This document shows positions 22,398 through 34,054 of a stretch of DNA of 64,000 nt, piece after piece (the first letter of the stretch is position 1; every line of letters starts with the position of its first letter). A program made the translations under genes and the position numbers. Location of the stretch: assembly GCA_037127315.1 (NCBI GenBank), contig JBBBDQ010000403.1, positions 558,001 to 622,000 of the forward strand, written 5' to 3'. Source of the stretch: Ascarosepion bandense (lineage: Eukaryota > Mollusca > Cephalopoda > Sepiida > Sepiidae). The notes below the pieces were generated by a model that ran no database searches, had not been told where the DNA came from, and was given only the letters and a program-made list of their open reading frames with translations.

Positions 22398-22592
22398 TTG
22401 TTTAATTATTATGCGTTGTGTGCAATTGAACAAGAGACAAACAAAACTCCTTGTCGAACCAAAGGCGAACTGAAGGCAAGAATTATGGCAGCATTCACCA
22501 ACTTAAACAACGAAACCCTTCAGAAGAGTTGCAAGACATTTCTAAATCGTCTAATGTATATGATTGAAGCCAATGGCGATTCTAATGAATAA
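22398..22592 (+). pseudogene. Tc1/mariner-type transposase C-terminus
   Basis: 'NYYALCAIEQETNKTPCRTK' then 'ELKARIMAAFTNLNNETLQK', 'SCKTFLNRLMYMIEANGD' and a stop. The pattern DYYVWG..E..TN..P..TK..LK..I...F.......CK.F..R...VIEA.G is the C-terminus of Tc1/mariner transposases. The DDE/D core is missing. CATCGCACCCTGTA at about 22,680 could be the 3' terminal repeat. Confidence 0.72.
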
Positions 22593-22936
22593 ATTTACTC
22601 TTTATTATTTCAAGATATTTTTGTTAAAATGAGGTGGCAGCGTTATTTTCATTTTTGCGTATTTTAGACGACAATTCATCCATCGCACCCTGTACATACT
22701 ACAATCTGATATTGTAGTTTCTCACTGGTATTATATCTATAGAAATGAACATCGAAAGAAATTGTTAATGGAACCTATGGCGTTTAAGAAAATTATAAAT
22801 TCAGTGTTTAAAACGGAACTGTTTTTGTCGAACATACATTTTCTGTAGAAATGATTTATTTGATAGATCAATCGAGAATAAAACACAAGTCTAAAAACTA
22901 GAAGTGATACGAATATTTCATGTTTTTCCTTCTTCT

Positions 22937-23650
22937 TCTTCTTCTTCTTCTTCTTCTTCTTTTATGCACAGTGTCCTTTCAGGAAGTAGGCGATCATGGC
23001 CCTCCGCACATTCTAGTCCCTTGTTGCATTTAATATATTTTGTCTAGTTATTTCTCTAAAACCTTGTTCTGCCATCCAGTTGCTTAACCCCATTGAGTAT
23101 ATCTCGCACCATTGTTTTCTCCTGTCTCTTTTTCTTTCTGTCCACCCTGTGGGTATCAGATTCTCCAAGCCCTTCTTCCTTAATACGTGTCCAAGATGGT
23201 TCAGCTGTCTCTTCCTAATGTTAAGTATAAGTTTCTTTTATGTTTCCATTCTCTCCAAAACTTTCTCGTTGCTCACATATTATGTCCATGTTATCCTCAG
23301 CATCCTTCTGTAGAACTATATTTCTGTTGCTTCGAGTCTTTTTTTTTCTTCTTTGAGGAAACTGTTCGGCATTCGCTACCATATAGAAGAACAGATATCA
23401 CGTAAAGAAGAACAGATATCACGTATAGAAGAACAGATATCACGTATAGAAGAACAGATATCACGTAAAAGTCCAGCTCTTTTTTTCTTTGTTTCCAACG
23501 AAACTTTCCGGTCTCTCAATACTCTACTTATTTGAAATGCGTCTTTGGCCATGCCAATACGCCTTTGATCTCAGCATTATACTTTCCGTCCTCTGCTAGA
23601 ACACTTCCCAGGTATTTAAATATCTGTACATGCTTCATTTTAATGTTTTT
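22937..23650 (-). pseudogene. RTE LINE C-terminal relic
   Basis: Minus-strand copy starting at the family 3' region (AGGAAGTAGGCGATCATGGC) and including complements of the FYRRML (CAGCATCCTTCTGTAG) and GxVLAEDGK (TTTCCGTCCTCTGCTAG) regions. Adjoined on the left by (TTC)n, 22,931-22,962. Confidence 0.8.
23382..23465. repeat. 21-bp unit repeated four times inside the RTE relic
   Basis: TA(T/A)AGAAGAACAGATATCACG occurs four times without gap. The unit is seven codons long, so it keeps the frame. Confidence 0.95.
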
Positions 23651-23971
23651 CATTAATAAATTTAAAAATAATAGACTGACAAATTCATCAAGATATTGAT
23701 TTTCCCATTGACAATCAATGAATATTCATGATTCTGCTGTTGTCATAGGAGGTCATTGTTGGAAAAATTATTCCTGCCTTAGATCAACAAACACCGAATC
23801 GTAGCTGTTGTCATGTCAACATGGTTACTTTCAACCCATTCATATTATTCAATGCGGTCCAGCTCTTGTGGTTGCTGAAGCTGTTGAGAGTCGATCGAAG
23901 TAAAATAACTACTTTAAAACATATAATCGAATTAAACATTACCCAAAGATAGGATATACATTCATATATAA

Positions 23972-24071
23972 TTGACGCCAATTCGGTCGGGTTTCAATCC
24001 TAGGTTAAAAGCAATCGGAGTCTAACCGTACTAATGAGCTGTGATACAGCGAAACAGATCTGTCTGCGGAT

Positions 24072-24116
<45 letters not shown>

Positions 24117-24240
24117 AACACTGAAGAACTGTGAGACAGCGAAAGAGGCCTGTCTGCGGATGGTTTATTTATGCTCTCACTTGCGATTGAGAACTGTAGA
24201 CAGGGAAAAATTTCATAAACACTAGTTATTTACAGCTTTA
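23972..24240 (+). mobile_element. SINE-F copies 3 and 4 around a (TA)n tract
   Basis: CCAATTCGGTCGGGTTTCAA to CTGTCTGCGGATGAC (23,972-24,074), (TA)n to 24,113, then a second body piece AACTGTGAGACAGCGAAAGA...CTGTCTGCGGATGGTTTATT. A more degenerate copy is at about 24,345-24,480. Confidence 0.7.
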
Positions 24241-24489
24241 CGCCATGTTCTTTGGTTAAGCTCGTTTGAATCGGTTATCAGATAGAACCCTCCCGCCGCT
24301 GGCGTTGTTTACATTTTGTAAAATACATTACATGTTATGAAATGGCTTGGTGGGTGAATATCCGACTGGTATTAGATCAATTGGGTTTCAGTTCTGGCTT
24401 GAGGCAAAACAGTTAATCTAGCAGCACTAAAGAGCTGTAATACAACAAAACAGGCCTGTTAATAGATGGTTTATTTGTTATATATAAAG

Positions 24490-24985
24490 ACTTTTTTTTT
24501 TTAATCATTTCACCCCGAGCAAGGCAGAAACGCCACTGATGTGCAGGGGGCTACATAAATGTAAAAAGATTAATTAGAGAAGAGTGAGGAGTACAAACTA
24601 GTTAGAAAGGAACAATAGAAAGCTGAGAAAGCAGGTGCGATGACAGATACATAGGTGGAGAGAAAGGGAAGTTTATACAGGGGTGGGGAGAGAGCTAGAG
24701 TCCAGTGGTTAGTAGATGAGTATTGACTTTGCATTTAAATTTCTGGAGGTTGTAGCCGTCAGGAAAGCAAAAATACGGGAGCGAGTTCCACAGGCGGGAA
24801 GTGCGAGAGAAGAAGCTGCAGGAGTAGAATTGTCGTCTGCATTTGGCTAACCTGACTGTGAATGGGTGGGACCCAGTTGCCAGTCTGGTTGCACGAGTAA
24901 ACACCTGTTGAGGAGGCACCAATGACTTAAGTTCGTCTGAGCAGAAGCCATGAAAGTATTTATAGAACAGACAAAGATACGAATA
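24490..24985 (-). mobile_element. LINE-A 3' fragment
   Basis: Begins with poly(T) and AATCATTTCACCCCGAGC, then the RT C-terminus on the minus strand: '[20 protein letters not shown]' and '[20 protein letters not shown]'. Close to the copy at 57,143-57,676. Confidence 0.88.
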
Positions 24986-26017
24986 TCCCTTAAAAATAAC
25001 AATAAAGATTTAAAAATTTCTGCTAATGCCAGTTTCGTATAATTCCGTAGTATATATATTGGATTATTTTGTTTTTCTTTTCCTTATGTTTTAATGTAAC
25101 ATACTCAATACTAGGTACATTAATATAAATGCTACCTTCATTTTTGTTGTGGAGTAGTTTTCGCACTGAAGGTTATAATCGTGCTATGTCGGTTGCTAAT
25201 CGACTTAACGTACCCTAAATTTTAGGAACTTGGTAATCTTCCACTGAAAGCTGACTCCTTAGTATTCGGCTAACTGCCGACTAATACTACTGCCTAGTAG
25301 TTCTAGTAAACTCCAAAAGAAGTCTAAAGAACTCCTATGAACTTCAGAAGTACTTCCTGTTAACTCTTATTAACATAGGAGGGAGAGTCCATTATCTGAG
25401 GAATAGGTGTGCTTCCCCATAACAATTTTAGACGACATATCGATATAAATATTTTGCTGTCATTTTTGACGGCAGGAACCCTCTCGTGTAGTATATTTGA
25501 TAAAATGATGTATGGATTTTTATATATCTAAAGTTAACATAACACTTACTACAACTAATTCTGAAACAATAAAAATAATGCAAAGCAAAATAATAATAGG
25601 CTACAAAAAGAAGAATTTAATCTCAATATATATTATTTTTTAATATTTTTATGGTCCTGTATATTGGCTTGGAAAAGAAGTAATTCTTTCAGGAACGGAG
25701 ATATTTAATAAAAAAATCTGAGGCGCAGATCAATATTTTCATAAGATTCAACAGCGGAAACTCTCGAAAATATTCCGTCTTATCAAGTTACTTTCTTTTT
25801 CAATAAGTGTGGTATTTTTTAGATCAAAGTTGTGTTTGAATTTATTTCTATGTATGACTAACGAATTTGATAAATTGTTGTGTAGGAGATCCTTTTGTGT
25901 TCATAGATACGTTTTTCTTTTTTAATTCTGCAAGTTTTTTTTTGTATATCTGCTTCAGAATTAATATTGGTATGGGTATTTTTGGTTCTGATCATAGTTT
26001 TGGGCATTATTTTTATT
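24986..26017. other. About 1 kb with nothing recognised
   Basis: No coding, RNA or repeat signal shared with the rest of the window. Confidence 0.4.
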
Positions 26018-26028
26018 ACCTCTGCCTT

Positions 26029-26322
26029 GGATGTGCGTTGTGGTGCAGTATCGGCTCGGAACGGGAAATCGGGGAGCCGAGTTCGAATTCCAGTTGAATT
26101 CCTTGCATTCACATACGCGCAAATACCCTTGGGAAATGTATTAATCCATCTCTTCCCTCCATGGGTTAAATAACAGGACAGATTGGGTTCTATAGCTGGC
26201 AACCAGTCTACCGCAGAAAGCAACGGCAACCTACTGCGAGATAATCTTCTGCCCAGTCAGTCACGTCTCTTTCGAGACATGATCGCCCAAAGCGTGTATC
26301 ACGTATGCCACTTAACTGACTG
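26029..26322 (+). mobile_element. SINE-B, full length, with target-site duplication
   Basis: GGATGTGCGTTGTGGTGCAG to CTTAACTGACTG. The duplication ACCTCTGC(C)TT is at 26,018-26,028 and from 26,323. The head lacks a few bases after the A box. Confidence 0.9.
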
Positions 26323-26330
26323 ACCTCTGC

Positions 26331-26824
26331 TTTAAAGTGGAAGTATAGTTTTCGTTCGCGTTTGTCTGTTTGTTTCTCTGTCCGTGATCAAGGTATCTCA
26401 AAACCCACCGAATGGATTCGGATGAAACCTTCAGAGAGGATTGGTCTCATGACTGGATTAGATTTAATGATTAGATTAATGATTAGATTTAGGGATCCAT
26501 CCGGTATGGGATAAGGTTTCTGGGTTATTTTTTCGGTTTTTCACTAAGATTTTTTTCGAACGTTTCACATGCTAAATACTGAATTACCTCCCTAGATTGC
26601 TTTACCTTATTTTTGAACACAGTATTTTTTACACGAAAATATTATAATTTAAGATATAAATTTAATATTTATTATCCAAAAGCACGCCTATAAAGATAAA
26701 ATGCACAAAACACGAGTCAAAATACAACTTTAGGATATTAAAAAGCAAAACTGAATTTTTACAGCCTAAATTTTAATACTATTTAATTATTTTACTATAT
26801 ATATATATAATATATATTTTGGTA

Positions 26825-26902
<78 letters not shown>

Positions 26903-27124
26903 TTAAAGAGATAGACCCATATAGAGAGCTCAATGAATATTATCCAGAGCAATATGATATAAACATAGGAAAACTGAACACATATAAAGCGATTATAAAC
27001 TATTATTTATTTGGATGGGTAAGTTTTTAGTACCAGTCTTATCAGACCGCAAGATTCAAATAGTTTAATTTTATCAGAACATTAAAAATGCAGGAAGCCA
27101 AAAACGATTTTTTTTCTGGGTGTT

Positions 27125-27157
<33 letters not shown>

Positions 27158-27162
27158 GAATT
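26331..27162. other. Unclassified; (TA)n(TG)n at 26,826-26,897
   Basis: GTCTGTTTGTTTCTCTGTCC followed by ACCGAATGGATTCGGATGAA resembles the 5' style of short Helitron-like elements, but I see no matching CTAG end. A GATTAGATTTAAT-type short tandem repeat lies at 26,458-26,491. TATTATCCAGAGCAATATG at 26,937 repeats the block near 5,419. Confidence 0.35.
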
Positions 27163-27903
27163 GAGTAGATATTGTTTTTAATCAAATACGAGTATCGATT
27201 AAAAACGAATGATTCCACAGTCTAATCGAAGTCAAAATCAAGCCATATATAACAGTTTTCGATTCTAAGACGCACCAGATCAATGTGGCTTCCCTTATGT
27301 TGGTAAGGGTCGTAAGTTCGAATCCTGCCGAATGACACATTTTCGCAACAAAATTTATCGTAAATAATCAGGCCGGTAGAAATAGATATACTGTTCGATT
27401 AAAAACAGAATATTTACACAAATAAGAGTATAGATTAAAAATAATGTTCAAACAAATAAATTAAATATGTCGGTTGTTAAAGCCATTTCGTTAATCTTCG
27501 GGATTTTCCGTAACATTACATGTTTACATTTGTTGACATTACGATACATTTCAAAGGAGAGATGGTTATTTACGTAGAATCGAAAATTGTGTTATATAAG
27601 GCTTGATTTGACTTCGATTAGTCTGTGGAATCATTTGTGGTTGAGCGGTCTAAGACGCACTAGATCAATTGGTGGCTTCCCCTATGTTGATAGGGGTCGA
27701 AGGTTGTAATTCTGCCGAATGACACACATTTTCATAAAATTTATCGTAAATAATCAGGCCGGTAGAGATAAATTTATAATGATATTGTTTGATTAAAAAC
27801 AGAATATCTACTCAAATAAGAGTATAGATTAAAAATAATGTTCAAACAAATAAATTAAATATGTCGGTTGTTAAAGCCATCTTGCTAATCTTCGGAATTT
27901 TCC
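27163..27903 (+). repeat. Duplicated tRNA-Leu/Ser-like unit with one inverted flank
   Basis: The better tRNA-like copy (27,636-27,725) has A box TGGTTGAGCGG and a long variable arm CCCCTATGTTGATAGGGG, as in class II tRNAs. The other (27,262-27,348) keeps B box AGTTCGAATCC but has lost its 5' part. Both are followed by AAATTTATCGTAAATAATCA and ATGTCGGTTGTTAAAGCCAT. Period is 385 bp. A 60-bp flank is inverted between the copies (27,208-27,267 against 27,575-27,635). Confidence 0.7.

Positions 27904-27965
<62 letters not shown>
27904..27965. repeat. (TA)n microsatellite
   Basis: Pure TA tract that cuts off the second copy of the tRNA-Leu-like unit. Confidence 0.96.
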
Positions 27966-27968
<3 letters not shown>

Positions 27969-28370
27969 ACATATTAGCTATTAAATACACACACCTATAC
28001 TCACATATATAAAACTATATATACAGATATACCCAAACTTTTATACACACATGCGCACAAACATACACACCAACTTCATACATATACACAAATATCTACG
28101 TATATTTATATATAATAACATAATACATATAATAAAGTAAATATACACACATACTGGCATATATAAATCCTATATATAAAATAATATCAACTCCAATTCC
28201 ATCAATATACAAAAAAAACCCCAAAAAAAAACAAAGACGAAAATAAACTCTATGAAAGAATATTCAACACAATATTTCAATGAAAGTATGTTTGCAAGTG
28301 AATTAGAGTAGGGTGAGCTAAAATCCTAACAGGTAATTTAAATTTATTTTTATGACAACTAATCACTAAG

Positions 28371-28677
28371 AGGATATGTGTTTTGGTGCAGTGGATATCG
28401 GCTCGGAACGAGAAATCGGGATCCGATTTCGAATTCCAGTTGAATTAATTGCATTCACTTACGTGCAAATACCCTTGGGAAAGATATTAATCCGTCTCTT
28501 CCTTCCAGTTATGGATTAAATAACAGGACAGATTGGGTTCTATAGCCTTGGCTGGCCACCAGTCTACCGCAGAAAGCAATGGCAACCTACTGCGGGATAA
28601 TCTTCTGCCCAGTCAGTTATGTCTCTTTCGAGACATGATCGCCCAAGCGTGTTTAACGTATGGCACTTAACTGACTG
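28371..28677 (+). mobile_element. SINE-B, full length, with target-site duplication
   Basis: AGGATATGTGTTTTGGTGCA to CTTAACTGACTG, flanked by perfect AATCACTAAG at 28,361-28,370 and 28,678-28,687. Confidence 0.93.
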
Positions 28678-28687
28678 AATCACTAAG

Positions 28688-29000
28688 CTAATGTCGGTAT
28701 TGGTTGGGCGGAGGTTTGTGGCCTTTGACTGCTCTTGTTATTATTTTATATTCATGTCAAATATTTTATACACGCTTTAAGATACCGTCTGTGGTACTGA
28801 AAGATTTTGAATGTAGGCTGTCTATTTTGTATAATGATAGAATTCTGAGTCTTTCTTTGAAGTTAGGACTGTATAGTATTTTGATATTGTCTACTAATGT
28901 CTTATATTGATAGTTGTTTTTTGTTTTTATGCATATGTGTACGAATCATACATATTTTGACAAATGACAAGTCAATCTGCGAGTGCATGTGGCACAGTTG

Positions 29001-29055
<55 letters not shown>

Positions 29056-29979
29056 ACATTTAAAATTTACTTAATTCAGATAGCCATTTCGATGGGTATT
29101 TTTTAACTTCCCATCTTATCAGCGAAACTAAAATATTATAGGAAAATAAATTTAGCTTATTTGTTTGTGTGTGCATAAAAAACGGAAGTAAGGGTAGTGA
29201 AGAAGAAATAGACAGATTATTGCTACCGAAAAATGTTTGATCAGGCTCATGAATGACGAAAAGAGATACTATAAAATAAATTAAAAATAAAAATAAACTA
29301 AAGAAGCAGGTCAAACGAAATTACAGCCTTTCAAGTCACTGTTAAAGGGCCACGAATAATGTTAATAGCAAAATAAACTGGTTAAATATAATGAAATAAC
29401 TAGAAGGAATATAGATTTAGGAAAAGAATGTTATTGTATAATTTGATTTAATTATACGGTTAATAAAAAGAAATGAAACAACTATTTCAAGGAATTTTAA
29501 TTTTAGATTAATTAGTAGAAAGTTTGAACAACAATTTAAACTTATGTCTACACTTGCTGACAAATTCTTTTCGTAAATTTAAAAGCAAATTTTTCTTGGA
29601 ATATTTTAATATTTTAATTTTTTCAGCTAAACATTGATTGCATCTATCGTAAAGGTTGTTGGGGGTGCGAGCAAAACCTATTCATTTCAAACTCACCATT
29701 TAAGATCCTTCTCTTTCATTTCCCAAAACCTTCGGGAAAGTGAAGTTTGAAATTTTAAATTGGGGCTGGAAAAGGAGTGTTTATAGGAGTAGCAGCGTTG
29801 TTTATATTCCTCCGCCGAAATTCTAATGCAAGCTTGATAATTATTTTTTTAGTTTTTGGGGAGATGTTGGTTTAGTAGATCACTTAGGTAGACTTACATT
29901 TGCCTTCCACTGGACAAACGTTGATGGACCTGCGTTATACCAGTTTTAATGTTAGTTTTTTTAATTCTTTAAAATCTGT
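28688..29979. other. No gene recognised; (CA)n(TA)n at 29,003-29,054
   Basis: AT-rich DNA with a compound dinucleotide tract; no motif that I can assign. Confidence 0.4.
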
Positions 29980-30545
29980 CTATCATGGAAATTAAAGATG
30001 TTATCTATATTATGTGTGCAAGAATAACTAACTTTAATAGTATTTCTATAAAATATTCTGCATATTGGTTATTGGTATGAAAATGTTTATTTTCCAATTT
30101 CAAAAGATATTTAACAATGTTAATATAAGATAGTCTGCAGAATTAAACCATATAACTTGTCCTTTTTCGACATCTACTCTTCGTTTTAGATGATTCAGAT
30201 TTAACAACGGGTTTTAAATATAATAATTTGTTCTTAAACTTGCTTTCCGAGAGGGCTTTATGATATAGCTATTTTTATTTTCAATGAAGATTTAAAGTCG
30301 TAAGACAACCGGCTAATTCTGGTATTAAGAATGTTAGGTATCTGTTTCATAGTAGTATCAGGTTGGTTGGAATTAACTTTGATATAGCTAGAGGTATTAT
30401 TTTTTTAAGGTAGGGTTTGTAGAAATTGTCATTTAGATTAAAGGTGAAGTTAAAATAATTGACAATTTTTAGGTTAGAGGAAAAAGCAACTCTAAATGTT
30501 AGTAATTTAAAAGCACTTATAATTTTATTTTCGACCACAGTACTT
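29980..30545 (-). pseudogene. PLE-2 RT fragment
   Basis: Minus-strand frame at 30,538-30,347 reads 'IISAFKLLTFRVAFSSNLKI', 'VNYFNFTFNLNDNFYKPY', aligning with the 'FKIEISSNPKSLIFLDISF' part of the copy at 6,965. Further on, in broken frames, 'GQVIWFNSADY' corresponds to 'RKIIWFNPP'. Confidence 0.7.
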
Positions 30546-31164
30546 CTTAAACTTTAGCTTATTTAACTGGTAATTTTTTAATTACTATTATTTTTATTTG
30601 TACTTATTAACAAATCCCCTTAAGAAAATACTTTTATTTTAATTTTAATATTTGTATTTGTATTTTTTTATATTATTCTTATTCAATATGTTGTTTTTTA
30701 TTTTATTTTATTTTATTTTATTTACTTTATTTTATTATTGTTTCGATTTTCCTATCGCTTAATCTTTCTCTTTTCTTTCTCTTTTGTCTTCTTTCTTCTT
30801 TTTACCTTTATTTTTTTTTTTTGTCCTTTATTGTTTTTCTCCTTTATCTTTTTCTCTTTTTCCCGGTTTAACATTTCTGACATACCTGGTTTTCTGTGGC
30901 AAAATATTGAAACACTACTGTCCATGAGTTTTATAAACACCATTCTTTAAAATGTCATAACCTCTCAACCTTACTTAATCCATCTAATTAGATGTTCTCT
31001 ATATTCTTATGGTTTTATTTATATTTTTACTTTTTATTTATATATATTTATCTTTTTAAAATCTTCTTAACTAAGTTAATATATTACCAAGTAAATTAAC
31101 CACATTTAACTGCCCGGTGATGGTGGTCTAACACTAAAATTTTATAGCTGCTGAGTTGCAGTAC
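30546..31164. other. AT/pyrimidine-rich stretch, nothing recognised
   Basis: TTTTATTTTA and TTTTCTTTCTC runs; open frames are low complexity. Confidence 0.4.
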
Positions 31165-31276
<112 letters not shown>

Positions 31277-31334
31277 GTTTATATCGGAATTTCGGCGGGA
31301 ATTTGGAAGCAACGGCTTTATACACACATGTACT

Positions 31335-31600
31335 CTTTCACTAACCCTAATTTAAAATATCAAACAGCCCTTGTCCGAAAATACTGGGAATTAAAAGAAA
31401 ATAACCTAAATCTACAAAGTGGAGACTGATAGGCAAGGCAAAGACCCCTAATAGCTTAAAAGACATGTAATCTATGTTTAACAGAAAAAAATTAAAAGTT
31501 TGAAATTTCAATGTCAGAATGTACATCTGAATAAGTCTAGAGAGACCATTAGTATGTGTCGTCAGGGAAATAAATTTAAATTGCAATAATTATCTTATTC
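31335..31600 (+). pseudogene. PLE-2 C-terminal fragment
   Basis: Translation in mixed frames gives 'FTNPNLKYQTALV', 'YWELKENNLNLQSGD', 'KTCNLCLTEKN' and 'MCRQGNKFKL', the equivalent of 'HQTALSRQYGNIK...RCNLCLEEKLMII' at 8,529-8,744. Stops and frameshifts are present. Confidence 0.7.
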
Positions 31601-31880
31601 TTCCATTTAGTCACCATAGAATTAAAAAAATTGGCTGTCAGTTACTTTTTCCTCCTACCTACCACTACTTACCCAATGGTCAAGCCATATACCCGACACT
31701 ACCATAGAAGAAATTACTAATAAGATTCCGCTAGCTTAACTCTAAAATAGCCAATATTTCTCCACTCCTTCCTTTACTAGATCAAACCTCTGGCATTAGA
31801 ATCTTTTGTTTAAACTTGATTGACAATTCAAGTCTTAAATTGACATGTTGAAAATAGCTATTTCCCCTATAAATTTTATC

Positions 31881-31883
<3 letters not shown>

Positions 31884-31937
<54 letters not shown>

Positions 31938-32043
31938 CATATCACCATGAGCAAGGCGGTAACGCCACTGATGTGCAGGGGGCTACATAAAAGTGAAAAG
32001 ATTGGAAATTACAATTTAATCTACGTGTTCTTTCACTTTTTTG

Positions 32044-32090
<47 letters not shown>

Positions 32091-32176
32091 GCAGAAAGTT
32101 ACGAAATGGTATTAACCGACATATTTTTAATTTATTTGTTTAATTTTATCCATTAAAATTTTTTAAAGAAATAAAC

Positions 32177-32215
<39 letters not shown>

Positions 32216-32250
32216 ATTGTGTGATTGTGTGTGTGTGTGTGTGTGTGTGT
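31884..32250 (-). mobile_element. LINE-A 3' tail between (TA)n tracts
   Basis: 31,934-32,010 carries the complement of the LINE-A terminus (TAATCATATCACCATGAGC, TGCAGGGGGCTACATAA). (TA)n flanks it at 31,884-31,933 and 32,047-32,087, and (TA)(TG)n follows at 32,180-32,250. Confidence 0.75.
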
Positions 32251-32719
32251 GCTGTTTTCTATAAGTTGACTAACCAGGTCGCGATATAGGATAAAATTCT
32301 TCACGCCGCCATCCTTTGCCGATCACTTTAATTTTTCGTGCATTCATCTTGAGTGTCTGTGATCTTAATTTAGAGCCCCAAAGAATTGTTTTCCCAGTTG
32401 ATATGCGTCGACTTTTTACTAATTAATTTTATTCAACTTGTTGATAATTTCATTTAACTTTATTATAATTGTTTTCTTCAGATGGAGGCGTCAACAATAG
32501 TATATGAGTCTAGTTGTTAGGACGAGACTTGAATCATTAATGGAAACGCCGAAGAAGTCGGGCAGCAGGTTTGAAAGCATTTTGTTGATGAATAGATTAA
32601 AGTGGGAAACTGAACGGTGGTTCTGAATACAAGTCAAAAAAGTCAAATCGCATCGAAGTTATTAAAATAGAAGTAGAAGATGCTATGTCGTCTTAAAAAT
32701 TTATAAAAAAATCATGTCA
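32251..32719. other. No recognised gene
   Basis: No coding, RNA or repeat signal that I can support. Confidence 0.35.
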
Positions 32720-33065
32720 CTATTTACATTGTTCGGACTACTGTCCTCATCTTTATTTCAATGTTTACGACATTTCGGTCGTTGTACGCTCCGACCTTCT
32801 TCAGGTGCTAGAAATTTCGAACCGAACCCTTTTTTACGATCATACTGGGGTATATCATTCTCATTCCATGTGCGAAGCTACTTCTGGTAGCCATGTAGTT
32901 ATCTTCCTTTAACTTAACTTTCTAAGTTACATGGCCCAGTGGATATAGACGTTGCTTAGTTTTACACAAAGTGTTTTGAGTTCAATACCAGGCTTCAGCA
33001 GTGGTGAACAAATAACTTAGAGAGTTAAGTTAAAGGGAAATAACTACATGGCTACCAGAAGTGTA
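32720..33065. mobile_element. SINE-C copy 3 in foldback arrangement
   Basis: Left part (32,720-32,929) is the SINE-C body on the minus strand, including CTGAAGA (32,798-32,804) and a GGTCG...CGACC stem before GAAA. Right part (32,930-33,062) is the head on the plus strand: A box TGGCCCAGTGG, B box GAGTTCAATACC. The 50-bp arms 32,880-32,929 and 33,013-33,062 pair with about 4 mismatches around an 83-bp loop holding the tRNA-like head. Confidence 0.8.
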
Positions 33066-33351
33066 AATACTACCTCATCTCAGAAGTATAGACAAAACTC
33101 ATGTCATTCTACCCGACTTGTTATCGTTTAAATTTTGGTTCAACATGGCGTTTGCAAATGATGAATATTTAAAGACATACGGATGCATTTGAAAAGAACT
33201 AGTTCTATTCAACAGTTCATCGATATCACTGAATCGATATCACTGACTTTAAAAGAATTTAAGTGGTTGAGAAAAAAAGCAAAATATTTGGGAAAAAATA
33301 CTAAAATCAGTCATAAGGTTTACGACATATATTTCCCTTTGATACAGAAGA

Positions 33352-33353
<2 letters not shown>

Positions 33354-33397
<44 letters not shown>
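33354..33397. repeat. (TCTA)n microsatellite
   Basis: Eleven or so tetranucleotide units. Confidence 0.96.
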
Positions 33398-33419
33398 TAG
33401 GCATATTGTTGTATCTCTG

Positions 33420-33515
33420 AGGTTTTCTCTTTTCCAATCTTTTCACTTCTATGTAGCCCCCTGCACATCAGTGGTGTTACCGTCTTGCTCGGGGTGATAT
33501 GATTAAAAAGAAAAA
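33420..33515 (+). mobile_element. LINE-A 3' tail
   Basis: TATGTAGCCCCCTGCACATC, GTTACCGTCTTGCTCGGGG and TGATATGATTAAAAAG: the family terminus only. Confidence 0.82.
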
Positions 33516-33689
33516 TGTTCAAATTCATGTAGTTGGGGCACCAGAAAAAAAAGAAACTCATCGGAACAGTTGCTATGGAAATATTAAGGGAAGCCACATC
33601 ACGTCGGTGAGATAGATGCCAGAAGAGGATCGATTATATTACAAACCATTCTCTGAATTCTTTTCAAGAATTTCGAGATGTACGACAGG

Positions 33690-34050
33690 AGAACCAAACT
33701 CCAGTCCTCATCACCTCGTATATATTGTTCTTTTCTTTTCTCTCTACCTTCGCAACTGTCTTCACACCTGTGTTCTCTTACCCTTTCCCTTTCACCCCCT
33801 GTAACTGGTTCGTCTTTGTCTTCACTCTTTCTACATCACCCCGTGTATCTTGTTCTTTTCCTTTCAATCTACCTTCTCAACTGTCTTCACACCTGTGTTC
33901 TCATCCTTCTCTTTCCCTTTCTCTGACATCCCCTGTAACTGGTTCATCTTTCTCTTCACTCTCATCCTGAAAATTTTTTTACTCTTATGTAGCCCCCTGC
34001 GCATTAGTGGCGGTACTGCCTTGCTTGTGGGTGAAACGATTAAAAACAAA
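33690..34050 (+). mobile_element. LINE-A 3' untranslated end with internal duplication
   Basis: CAACTGTCTTCACACCTGTG occurs at 33,749 and 33,875 within two similar units about 127 bp apart; the element then ends normally with TGTAGCCCCCTGCGCATTAG and GTGAAACGATTAAAAAC. A LINE fragment on the opposite strand abuts this end. Confidence 0.8.
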
Positions 34051-34054
34051 AGAT

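Noticed and set aside
23382..23465. CRISPR-like repeat array
   Set aside because: Units are contiguous with no spacers, in a eukaryotic LINE relic. No CRISPR array exists in the window.
27636..27725. Functional tRNA-Leu gene
   Set aside because: The B box is mutated (GGTTGTAATTC) and the acceptor ends do not pair; it is a repeat-embedded relic.
33183..33497. 104-codon open frame as a host gene
   Set aside because: No recognisable domain; its second half is (TCTA)n and a LINE-A tail.
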